Source: Cercis canadensis (lineage: Eukaryota > Streptophyta > Magnoliopsida > Fabales > Fabaceae). From it: a stretch of 64,000 bases of DNA. The notes beneath the pieces are model-generated. The model was not told the DNA's origin. It ran no database searches and saw only the letters and a program-made list of their open reading frames with translations. Each line of letters begins with the position of its first letter. The first letter of the stretch is position 1. Shown here piece after piece: positions 22,150 through 33,689 of this stretch. The translations under genes were made by a program, and so were the position numbers. The DNA lies in assembly GCA_003255065.1 (NCBI GenBank), contig QAOA01006516.1:289326-353325 (forward strand), given 5' to 3'.

Positions 22150-23960
22150 TGTTTAAACGACGGTTACCTAAAATTAATTGTGCAAATTAAATTATGGCCT
22201 AATTATATTTATGTTATCCCTAAAAGAAAAATAGGTGATTTTTCACAATGAGACTTGATTCGTCACCCTCGAATGCCTACATACCCTAATTAGGGGTCAA
22301 AGTCCGCGTAGTTCGCAATGATTCAAAATAAATTTTTTATTATTTTTTCAGAATTAAAATTAAAAGAGATTCAAAATTTTTAAGTTAAAATTATACTATG
22401 CATGAATTTAATCGCGTCCTAATCCTTCCACTTTGTTCCCACGCTTCTTGGTTCCCAAAGTGGCGTTTATCCAAGGGGTGTCATAGAATTCTAACAATAA
22501 AAACTCATTTAGAAATCCCCTCCGAAACTCTTCAAAAATAGGAGACACAAACCATGATCAAATGAACGAGGAAATATGCAACCGAGAAAGGGAGAGATTT
22601 TTTTTTTTTAAAAATGAGACCCAAGTTTCTTTTTTTACCTGTCCTTTTACCTCCAAAATCAACCTAGAAGAATCTGTTACACTAATCCACAATCAGTGAC
22701 TACTTCTTTCCCTGTGTTGTTGTCTTTTCTTTAGTTGTTTGCCTTTTGTTTTTCTGCTGCTGTGTCTATTCTCTGCCGATTAGTCTCCTCTGTCTCTCTA
22801 CTTTTTTTTTTTTTTTCTATGTGCTCTCTGTTTCAGTTCTCTACTTGTTGGTCTCTGTTTTCTGGTGCTCCCTGCTATGTGTGGCTGTTTCGGTNTTTTA
22901 AACCAAAGGCCCATACTTAACCAAATAGAAATAACACAAAGAAAACAATTAAAATTCAGCAAAAGAAATAGAAACATAGTAGAGTGAGCAACGAAGGAGA
23001 AGAACTAAAGAACCAGAACCTCCATCTTTTGTCTCATCTTAGACAAAGAGGGAAAATGACTCAAGCTATGAGTTTCAGGTAACAACTTATCCCACGGCCT
23101 CTCTAAATTTGACCTTCATTTTTCTTTTAATCTCTATTTCTCTCTCTAAAAATTCTGTTTCTCTCTCTAAAATTTTTGTTTCTCTCTCTAAACTGGTTTA
23201 TCTTTTCACCTTAATCTTTCTTTCAAAATCTGATCATATTTTACACATAAACCAATACTAGCCACCAAAATTTAAAGAGAGGAAAAATAGAAAAAGTAAA
23301 CATAAGTATAATGATCCAAGGGGTGTCATAGAAGTCTAACAATAAAAACTCATTTAGAAATCCCCTCCGAACTCTTCAAAAATAGGAGACACAAACCATA
23401 ATCAAATGAACAAGGAAATATGCAACCGAGAAAGGGAGAGATTTTTTTAAAAAAAAAATGAGACCCAAGTTTCTTTTTTTACCTGTCCTTTTACCTCCAA
23501 AATCAACCTAGAAGAATCTGTTACACTAATCCACAATCAGTGACTACTTCTTTCCCTGTGTTGTTGTCTTTTCTTTAGTTGTTTGCCTTTTGTTTTTCTG
23601 CTGCTGTGTCTATTCTCTGCCGGTTAGTCTCCTCTGTCTCTCTGCTTTTTTTTTNTTTTCTATGTGCTCTCTGTTTCAGTTCCCTGCTTGTTGGTCTCTG
23701 TTTTCTGGTGCCCCCTGCTATGTGTGGCTGTTTCGGTTCTTATATTGCTGTTTTGGTTTTCTCTCTGTTGCTCACGTCTCTGCCCTCTCTCACGTTCATC
23801 TCTAACTGCTGCCCATGACCCACGTATCTTCCTTTGGTTCTGTTTTAAATTAACTTCTCCCTCTCTCTTTTACTCTCTCACGTCTCTCAACTACCCATAC
23901 ATGTAAATTTATTTTTTTATTATTTTTATATATATAGTGGACGAAAATAGGTGTTTACAA
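22150..23960. repeat. Repetitive region with a 426-bp direct duplication, possibly LTR-derived
   Basis: Bases 22469-22894 and about 23314-23737 are near-identical copies, 845 bp apart. The first stops exactly at an N (22895), and another N lies in the T run of the second (23655). The copies are rich in CT and share CCAAGGGGTGTCATAGAA. The style of the sequence (CCCTCGAATGCC, long CT stretches, terminal GGTGTTTACA) resembles plant LTR sequence, but no coding part is present and no clean ends were found. The duplication may be partly an assembly effect. Confidence 0.55.
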
Positions 23961-25454
23961 TGCCTATGGAGATCCTAATCTTGAAGAAGAGGAGAACGCA
24001 GAGTTAATATATAATCCTTTGGGCTGGTGATTGGCTTGGATGTTAGACCTTCGTTTTTCTTGGTGCGTTTTTCAATTAAACGTTGCTTTGTGAATAGCAA
24101 TATTCCTTGGGCCACAATGTGTCTCCTACATAGACTTGTCTTTGTTTTGTGGCCTACTCGACTCTTGTTTCAGTGGACCTTGGCACATCATGTTCTCGTG
24201 GGTTTTTGAGTAGGATAATGTGTGCATTGGGCAAGGGTTGCTTCTAGATGCCCAAAAAGCGCAAGATATAGAATTAGAAGCCCATATATCTCTCCATGTG
24301 GTTGTTGACTGATAGTTGACTTGAGCTTGGTACTATTCATATGTCTATGTAAACCAAACAGAAACAGCTCATGAAATTGAAGGGACTTGTTCCAATGCTG
24401 TCTCCAACACGCAAAAACCACAATTAATGTGCATGTTTTCTGTGACATGAATTGTATCCAATGCTGGTCATCATCCAATAGCAGCCATTATTAACTCATC
24501 ATCCTGTCTGCTGGAGAATAAGAAAGAGGTGACCAATACATGGCTAGCTGCAATTATCTTACCAGTAAAAGAATTAAACCCCAATTAGAAATGAACAACA
24601 ATTGCGTGCATTGCCTCAGCGTTCAATTCAAGTGTAAAGAGTGTTTAAATTTAAAAAGCGTCCAAATAAAAGGGTAGGCCTCAATTTGGCAATCCGTCAC
24701 AGCTTCATCTCCAAATCCAATAAAGGGACCAAGCTAATTAGTATTAGCTAAGACCTAAATCAAATTAAGCCAAAAAAGGCTTTGTCGTTCGTTCTGTATT
24801 TTTCCCCTCAAAAAGACAAATTCAACCAAGTGGGCATCTTCGCTCGAACATGTGACTAAGTTGTCGTATTGTATTGCAAACGATGATAGACACAGAAAAA
24901 TGAGTTACGTTAAAGCATATATAAAGGCAAAGCTTAATTTCTTGATACGTAACGTCTTCCATGGTCATGCTCATCAGTCCCACAGGAAATGGGTCCATCA
25001 ACAGTCATTTCTGGGAAAGGTTCACCAATCACCATGCGTCTTTCAACTATGAAAAAGGTATCCTATGGCTATTGCCTTCATGTGAAAAGGGTATCAAAAT
25101 GGTGAACGCAAACTCAGATGTCAAAAGGCTATGATTAACATAGCCAGTCACCCACACTGCCGTTTGATTTATTTCATTGGAGCAAATGAAAGGTAACTTA
25201 AAAAAAAAAAAATTGGAATATGCGAGAAGAGAAAATAATAATTTGATATTTTTTTCATATTCCAAAACTGATCACTGATATATATATATAACTTGCACTC
25301 GCTGTTAGCTGACTATGCCAGCAAAGAAGAAGAAAAGCACGCAGGGATATCATATCTTGCCATGCTAATTAAGTTTTGAGTTGATGCCTAATGGGAAAAA
25401 AGCAAATTAATTAGACAAAAATGAATACAGGGCCAGATATTATCTCGTTTTAGT
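23961..25454. other. Intergenic region
   Basis: No gene is supported. Short open frames here lack homology or splice support. The right end is the 3' flank of the MATE gene. Confidence 0.5.
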
Positions 25455-28400
25455 TTATGTCAAGGTTGGAGGGTCCTTCTTAGTCTCTGTATCCCACTCT
25501 TCTACGTGCCTGCGAGCTCTCTCTGCCTGCAAGATTTACCATTACAAATTATTAGCATTAGAACTAGCCTAACTTTTTCTCATTTTTTTTTTTAATCTTT
25601 TGGGTTTGTTTTAACTTAGTGTACCTCCTTGTCCCAGTTACAGCGAAGGATGACGATGCCTAAGAGCAGAGTTTGAGTACCAGTTCCACCCCACAACATT
25701 CCACTCCAAACCCCCTGCAGCGTCCAAACCACTCAAAAGTCAGAAGTGTCAATTTTCAATTACCTCTGTAATTTCTTTTTTCTTACTGTGTTCTTCATAA
25801 CATAAGCACCTTACCCATTACCATACTCACATGGGTGCACCAAATGTGTGAGATGTAACTAAGAAATAGAAAGAGAGAAAGAGAGAAGACATGACCCACC
25901 ATGACCCCAAGGTTGAAGCGCCAACCCAAGACGTATCCAAGTGGCAGGCCAATCAAGTAATAGCAGCCCAGGTTTATGTAAGCCACGTAAGATTGCCAAC
26001 CCAATCCCACAGCCACTCCTACATAACAAAAACAACAAAAGGTTATCTTATGGATTGCGAAACACCTTTCTTCTATAACCACAAAAAGGTCACTTCTACA
26101 CCGTTCCTTCATAATAATGTGAAAGCCAAATAGAACTCGATTCCTCTGAATCCAGAAGCATCCCAGGCCACGCTGGATTTGGATATTGCTTATTTATTCC
26201 TTCCCTTTCTCCAATTATGAAGAAAGTTCGAATATTCATTTTATTGATTTTTTTCTCCTCTCTTCAGATCTCCCTTATTGTTTTACTCTAGAAACTTGAG
26301 GAACATTTATGTTAGTCACGTCTCTTAAGAGACTAAGATGACTCACTAAAGAGATATTTATCTACCACTAATAATATATATGTATTTATTAGATAACTGA
26401 TAAAATATGTTTATCTATCAAATAATTAGTGAATGTTTATTCACTAATAATATACATTTATCTATCAGATAATTATTCGATGATTAGCTAGTTGTGGGAA
26501 AAGACAGATAACTGTTAAAGAGTTAGTCTTTTTGATGAAAGGAAATTGTTATAGATAATTATCTGATAAGATCTCTAGCCTAACCTATAAATAGCTTGTG
26601 ATACTACATCAGTATAAGCCATAAGAAAAAGGCATATGCTAAAAGCACTCTCTCAGTTCTTCTAAATACTACTACGCATCAATGACGGAAGGTTAGTAAT
26701 TTTGCACTAAAATTTCCGTGTATCATTTAATCTCTTTCAGTTTATGGATGTGATGGACAAATTCAATTTCAAGTTCTGTAAAATCTTGTGTTGAAATGAT
26801 TTCCTTATCATAAATCCTTGTCTGCTTTTTTTCTCTCCCGTCCATATATATTATCAAGTAATTTATGTAGTTAAAAAAGAATTGAGAATTATGAAAGATA
26901 AAATATAATTAAAATAAGATTATTAACTTACCAGAGAGAACAGGTTGAACACTGTTGAGGAGGATGGTAAATGCCAATAGGATTTTCATCTCTTCCACTG
27001 CTTTAAGGACAGGTTCACTTGAAGAGAAGAAGGTGGTAATTTCGTAGTTGAATAACATGATCAACAACCAGAACACCAATCCTATAACCAAAGATGTAAC
27101 CACACACAAAGTTGTGGCAAACTGTGCCCCTTTTCCATTCCCTGCTCCGACCTCATTGGCCACCCTCGTTCTGCATACAACACAGCCACACATCAATTAA
27201 TTATTGCCTAATGTCCAAGGAAACACCAAGTCAATTAAGAGCCATGTTTGTGAAACGGAACCATTTATGATCACATGGCTACTATTTATTTTAAATATTT
27301 TACCTAGTTTCTGCAAGCTACATATATGCCAAACTAGATCTATATATATATTTTTTTTGTCTTCATCAAATAAAAAAATAATTCATACATATCTGCCCCA
27401 AATATCAGAACAAGAAATTTTACGTTAATCTTAGCCCCATAAAATGAGGCGAAGTTTGGTGATTTTTTTGTGACTCAGCAACTCGGTTTTGTTGAAGCAG
27501 TTTCTAGGAGACAGTAATGATTACTAAGAAAGAGACAATGAGGACTATAAAATTAAGGTGGAGAATATTGTGAAATGACACCTAACCTAATCACGTCTTT
27601 AATCTGGACCTTCCAAAATGATTCTATAAATCAATCGGTTAAAAGAGACGATAAAGGAATAGTGGTAGGAAAAGAAACAAGTTGAGTTTAGGGGTCCCTA
27701 CGCAGCAGCTGCAAAGAAACCGAGTGGAATCATCATCTCCCAGCCATTGATGGACATGCTGCCAAACAAAAGAAAGAACCAGAATTAGAACAGAAACAAT
27801 TTAATAATATGTTGTTTATTTCTAAATTGATCTACAAAAGCACAATATTTTTATGACTAAGCTGACTTTTGAACAGTTATGCCCATACCATATGGACAGA
27901 GCATCCAGAGTAACCTCTGCGTTCTGAAAAGTTCCAGCTATGAGGATCAATATTCTGTAGTACCAAGTCTCCAAGCTGTTTCAAAGGGATCAGAAAATTA
28001 ATATGTTAGTCAATAAGGTTGACAAAATCATGCTCAATTAGTGACATTGCGCAATGATTTACATAATTAACGTGTGAGAGAGAGAGAGAGTACCAGAGCA
28101 TGACCCCAGCAGAAGCAGAGAGCTTAAGGAAATCCCAGAGGCCAGAGAAAGCATGGATGGAGAAACCAGTCCAAGTTAAAGGGCATCCACCACAAACAAT
28201 ATAACCCGTCAATCCAAACACCAAATTCCACCATGATATGCACAATGTGATAGTGACACCAATGACTCCGAAGTCGAAGACGTAGACAGTGAGCCAAGTT
28301 AGGAAGACATGCACCCCCAGCGTCACCATGGAGACCCAAGCAGGGACAACAGTCTTGGTTTGACACTGAAAGAATCTCTGCAATGGGAATACAAAAGCGA

Positions 28401-29058
28401 AGCAAAAATGGAGTGGGATCATCCAGTTGGCCACCACACCAGTGAGCTCGGCCACCGCCTCAGGCTCCCCCAAGAACTTCAAAAACGGAGTGGCATAAAT
28501 GAACATAGGTAACGTTAAAATGCAGCACAAGGTCAGAACAACCCAGGAACGCTGCAAGTAGACACCCAACATATGGTACTTCCTGGCCCCAAAGGCTTGC
28601 CCACAAAGCGTTTCCATAGCGCTCGCCATTCCCAACTGTATCAATCACAGAAAAATTGTTAGTTCAGAAAGTATCAATGAAAAAAAAGCAAAAAAGATCA
28701 ATTTTTTTTCAGGTGGGTAGAGAAAAATGGTGAGAAAAAGTACCAGGAAACCAAAATCCAAACCCATGATGACGTTATAACCGATAGAAATGGCAGCGAG
28801 CTCAAGATCACCGATATGGCCAGCGAAGGCCTGTGTGACAACAATCATAGAATAAGACGCCAATCGGAAGACGATTGTGGGGCCCACAATCTTCCATAGC
28901 TTCTTCGATTCGTCCAAGGTCTGGGCTTTGAGTGTTTGATCCTCACAGACTTGCACTATTTGCCCATCTTCTGATTGAATTGAGGATACATGTCGCAGCA
29001 GAGGAACTCTAGCTTCGTCTTCAAATGTTTCACCATTGCTGGCGGTGGTGGAAGACAT
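25455..29058 (-). CDS. MATE family transporter (protein DETOXIFICATION, DTX20-29-like clade)
   Basis: Multidrug and toxic compound extrusion carrier, a proton-coupled exporter of organic compounds at the vacuolar or plasma membrane; the substrate cannot be read from sequence. Eight exons: 28744-29058, 28094-28635, 27889-27975, 27702-27758, 26932-27170, 25900-26018, 25625-25714, 25455-25526. They sum to 1,521 nt, 506 residues. The hydrophilic N-terminus is followed by the first MatE repeat ([30 protein letters not shown], the usual family motif). The second repeat includes [14 protein letters not shown] and [14 protein letters not shown]. The length and twelve hydrophobic segments are normal for the family, and all frames join without adjustment. 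It resembles Arabidopsis DTX21-DTX29 more than the TT12/DTX35 flavonoid transporters, judged from memory. Confidence 0.93.
26270..26700. repeat. AT-rich repeat-like segment within MATE intron 5
   Basis: The 913-bp intron between exons 5 and 6 contains two related copies of CACTAATAATATAxATxTAT (near 26367 and 26441) and several TATCAGATAATTA-like words. A TATA-like CTATAAATAGC follows near 26586. It could be an old solo LTR or MITE, but I could not define its ends. Confidence 0.3.
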
Positions 29059-29228
29059 TTTTGTTTTCCCAAGCAGAAGCTGCTTTTTGTCTGTTACTAC
29101 GCACCGTTTATCTCCGAGAAAGGAGAGGCCTGCAGATGGCGCACCTCGGAGATTTGTTGTAATCCAACAATAGCTTCCTAATTTTTTTGTGACGCAGCGC
29201 CAGGTTGTGTTGCTGGATTGTATTACCG

Positions 29229-29240
29229 CATATATATAGG
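29229..29240 (-). promoter_or_regulatory. Putative TATA box of the MATE gene
   Basis: On the minus strand the sequence reads CCTATATATATG, about 175 bp before the ATG at 29058. That is a plausible distance for a plant core promoter with a 140-bp leader. Confidence 0.45.
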
Positions 29241-31678
29241 GTTCAACTTGAGCTGCTCTTTACATGTATGATCTGGACAGTGTTCAGTGTATTTGGGGCT
29301 GTTTGGGACGACACGATTTGGATTTGGACGGAAGGAAGGAAAGCAAGAGAAAAACAATTAAAAAATTAAGATTTAATTTAAGGTTCTAAAAACTTCTCTA
29401 AGACTTGATAGTTATGACTTCATCTAAATCTCAATATATCTATTCATATATAATATTTTATGAAAATAATTTAAAATTTATTATATTGAAAGCTTTTAAA
29501 AATATTTTCCGCAATTATTCTTTCTATTTTCACTCATTTAAAATTAAGAGTAAATTAGCTGATGCACTTTCTTCTTTTTATTCATTTCTCCTTTTTTGGA
29601 TTTTTGTGGTTCGAACTTCCATAGCTTATTGCCAAATAAGGACAACTTCCATGGCTGCATATGGTCACATTGGTTCAAGGAAAATAAGAAATACAGCTGT
29701 GACGGCCGTTACACTCCATTCACATTTTCTTTTTTCTCCGTCCCTCAAAATGTCACGCCTTTCGTGTTTTCTTTGCCTGATCACATCTTTCTTCATGTAT
29801 GACATATAGTTAGAATAATATTATTTTCACAACTATACATTTATTATTATTTATCATTATTAATTGGATATACAAGTTTGATTAGGATCCAATTAAATTT
29901 AAATTAAACCCAATTAATCTTTCTTGTCATGACTATGTTACACATTTTTTTGAATAATGAACCAGACAATTTTCTAGCACCTATTATCAGGTAGTCTCAC
30001 CAAATCATGTGTAGCATTGTAATGTTTAATAGTAATTAATTAGAAGAGTATGTTGGAATAGGGTAAATTGAAAACATAACACCATAGTAGTTAGTGTATG
30101 CAAAATCAAACAAACTGATAAACTCCCATCATCCTTTAAAACACTAACACGTATAGGACTAAAATGGAGGGTAAAAGCGTAAAAACATACCGAGAGTAGT
30201 GTTCATAAGCCTCTATTGTTGTACGACAAATGTAAACTTTGCATGCCACTAGGCAACACCACCCATACGCCACCTTAGCATACACATACGGCGAATTCAC
30301 AATTAGTGCACGCAAAATTAAACAAGCAAATACATGTCAATTATATAAACAAAATTTTTGAGGATAAATTTGTCAATGACTACATTTTTTAAGGATTAAA
30401 AAAGAGTTTTACTCTAGATTACCGAAATTGAGTTCATACTCATACAGCTTCTAGCTATATTCAAAAAAAGAATCATTATTGATGCATATATACTTAGTCA
30501 GAGACGTGTTTTGTTTGACATTTAATTAAATTGAAAAAGAGATGAATCCTCCTAAATCGTGATTTTTTCTAAAATGAAAACAAAAGTGAGCAATATCTTC
30601 AACGACAACTCAACAAGGACAGCTCTAATCATTTCAAATTTTAAAACATAATTTCACTCATCAAAATCATTTTTTACCAATTTCAATCATATGCTTGTTA
30701 ACATGTCACGTAAATTTTTTCCCCATTGAATCTCGTCTTAGAAACATCAATAAGTCATATAAAAGCAGGGTGGGAATCCAATGTGCGGCTCTTGCCCTTC
30801 AGATACTATGCGCTACATACAAGGACGCTCCTTTTTTGAACCATCGTTCTCGTTGGTCTGATTTACTCAACTGAAAATGATTGGTAACTAATATTGTTAG
30901 AATTATTGTTATAATAACGTGTACTTATGCTTAGTATTAGATGTAATATCATAAGTAACAAAAAATATATAATATATTATTCAAGTTAGTTAAATTTTAA
31001 ATTTTAAGATTAATACTTAATTTTTTTTTTTAAATGTACTAGATCAATATGAATAATATGTCTTTAAGATTATTCGATAAAAGACTTAATCTCATTACAA
31101 TTTAAAGATATTCTTATTGTCAAAACCAAAAAAAAATAAAAAATACTTACTATTTGAATGCATTGCCTCAGNTAAATAATTTTTATGAATTTCATCTATT
31201 TATTTACCACTTTTTTTTTCTTTAAAGAGAAGGAGAAAATGATTAGGTTTAGAAGTTTTGCTCAAAAAATCACATATATGATGGGAATTAATTAACAATA
31301 AAAGGACTAGGTTATAAAATTTCTCAAGTTTTAGCATATATCACTAAGGACAATTGTCTTTAATTGGAATATTGAAAATGCTCATTATTGGGCCAGAAGA
31401 CATAGAAAATTCAAAATGAACTCATAAAAAGAAGTCAAAAGTGATTAAAATGTCTGGCCAACTATACTAATTCACCTCATTGGCCAAGCTCGTGTGATTA
31501 TTCAGTTGTATGCGATCCATCGATTTGTTTTGATAATTTTTCAACTAGTATTATATTGCATCCTTCAATGTTTGAAGCATGGAATCAAGCTCTAAGCCCT
31601 TACTTATATAATCAATTAAACTTAGTTATTAATAAACATCATTTAATTCCAAATTCATTTATAGAGACGGCAGAGCAA
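29241..31678. other. Intergenic region
   Basis: AT-rich, with no supported gene. An N lies at 31172. Open frames around 29400-29800 are short and low-complexity. Confidence 0.5.
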
Positions 31679-32114
31679 GGTCTTTTAACACAAATATTAC
31701 ATTTTGCAAAAGTATTTACCTAACTATTACAACTTTCAAACTATTTACACAAATATTACACTTTTTAAAAATTCAAAAATAAAAAATAAAAAAAGATTTT
31801 CAGACACGTGGGACCCACCGGACACGCCGTGAGGCCCATGGCATGTCCCAATAGGCCAAAATTCGTCTANGTCAGTGGAAAAAACTGAGTGCTGGCGTGT
31901 TGAGAAGGAAATTGAGTATATAAGGAAACAATGGACGAATTTTGGCTTATTGGGACACGCCGTGGGCCTCACGGCATGTCCGGTGTGTCCCACGTGTTCG
32001 AAAATCTTTTTTTTTTTTAAATTTTTAAAAAATGTAATATTTGTGTAAATAGTTTAAAAGTTATAATATTTAAGTAAATACTTTTACACAATGTAATATT
32101 TGTGTCAAAAAGCC
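31679..32114. mobile_element. Mutator-type foldback MITE with long inverted repeats
   Basis: Bases 31679-31869 are an imperfect reverse complement of about 31930-32114. The arms of about 180 bp are separated by roughly 60 bp. Ends read GGTCTTTTAACACAAATATT on the left and GGCTTTTTGACACAAATATT on the complement of the right. Conserved blocks include CACGTGGGACCCACCGGACA and GCCAAAATTCGTC. Flanks GCAGAGCAA (31670-31678) and ACAGGGCAA (32115-32123) form a 9-bp target duplication matching at 7 of 9 positions, the size made by Mutator-like transposases. Non-coding. One N at 31870 lies at the inner edge of the left arm. Confidence 0.75.
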
Positions 32115-32123
32115 ACAGGGCAA

Positions 32124-33480
32124 ATATGGAGACAAGACAAGGTAGGTAGAGTGTCAGCAAAATGGTGATATGCCATTTTAACCTGTCTAGCGTTCAAGCA
32201 TGTGCAATAATAGTACGGCCTTACCCGGAAAAAGCTTTCAAATATAAGAAACGTGAATTAGTAGATGATAGCCATTGCCCCCATTTATTTATTCAACACG
32301 TCGTATCAATAATGAGGATAATTACAAATTCGTACCTAGTACTTCATTAATTTTAGTCATGTGATCGGTGTATGGTGTGAAAGTGCAGCATATATAAACC
32401 TTAGTATTAGGTCATTATTCGACTTACATGTCCTTTTTAGATAGATTGTGATTCTCTTTTAGTACAAAGTTTGAATTGGCTAATCCATTTTCCTAAAATC
32501 TCAAATTGCACCTAACCAGAGATCACGAGCAAATCAAATAGAAAGGGAAATATAACTTTTCACGTACTTGACCATGGGGCCTGTTGGCCTAATGCAGTTC
32601 ATTCCAATGGGTAAAACTACACTTGTTAGTACCAAACCATTGGTGACCAGATATCAAAATTTGAGAGGGTCCAAATCCATTAAATTGTATAAAACAAGTT
32701 AATTAATAGATCAATATATAAAAATACAAACAAACAAAAACAGAAATAGATCACTTTGTGCCCCTTTTATAAACGATTTTTTGTATTATATAATAGCAAT
32801 CACATGAGCACATGCAATGCAAGTGGGATATCACTATTAGAATTAAAGACAAGGGTAGATAGCAGTATAGATGAGCAGATTAAATCATTAAAATAATTGA
32901 GAGCACATATTGCTTGGTTGGAATATGCCCTCATTGGAGAATAGCTTGAGAATTGACACCCCCATTCATTCCTCTACTCTTTTTGATTTTTTTAATTGAA
33001 TTAATAGTTTTTTTTTTCTTTCGAAAGGAAATTTTTTATTTGTTCCCAATAAATTATAAAAATGTCTATTTTAAAATTACTTGATAAATTGCTATGGAGT
33101 GCCCAATCCAATTAAATGAAAGGGTTTTAGTTAAGGAGGCGAGGATGGTAAGGGATTGAGAATGGCCTCTACTATTTATTTTCTTCCTCACCAAGTATAC
33201 TACTGCAATTGATTTTTAATAGAGATTTTAAAAGTCTTTATCACCTCATTTGGTACCTTTTTAGTTTTTAGATTCCAAAATTGACCATTTACTATGATAC
33301 TAGTGTATAAAGCGTAATTTAGAGAAATCTAAAGAAAACCAAGCCCCTGTTATTTCTTCTTCTTTTCATATAGTTGATCAATTATTGTGGTTAAAAGGCA
33401 AATCCAAACATAGCCTGCACTTGTATAGCGAGCATTATTGTTATGGGCTTGTTTGGAGTAGGGAGCGGAAAGGATACAAC
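32124..33480. other. Intergenic region
   Basis: AT-rich spacer between the foldback element and the LINE. I see no gene, RNA gene or clear repeat in it. Confidence 0.5.
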
Positions 33481-33689
33481 AGAATAAGCTCCAAGCAGAC
33501 TCTCTCAAATGGCACAATTAGGCAAGTGTACAGAGGAAACTAAATAAAATAATGGTATTTAGAGAGGCCCATTTTATCAAACTTGTACCAGATACAAGTA
33601 CAATTAGCCAATCATATAGGCACGTTAACCAATCATGGAGCTTTGATCCAGTCCAAAACAATCCACGTCTAAAATAAGTTAAATTTTGG

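Noticed and set aside
22735-23906. Cys- and Ser-rich ORFs on the plus strand
   Set aside because: They are read from a CT-rich, low-complexity repeat with Ns, duplicated 845 bp apart. No start context, splice logic or family supports them.
29405-29809. 134-codon plus-strand ORF upstream of the MATE gene
   Set aside because: Phe/Ser/Ile-rich translation of AT-rich DNA without homology. It probably lies in promoter or intergenic DNA.
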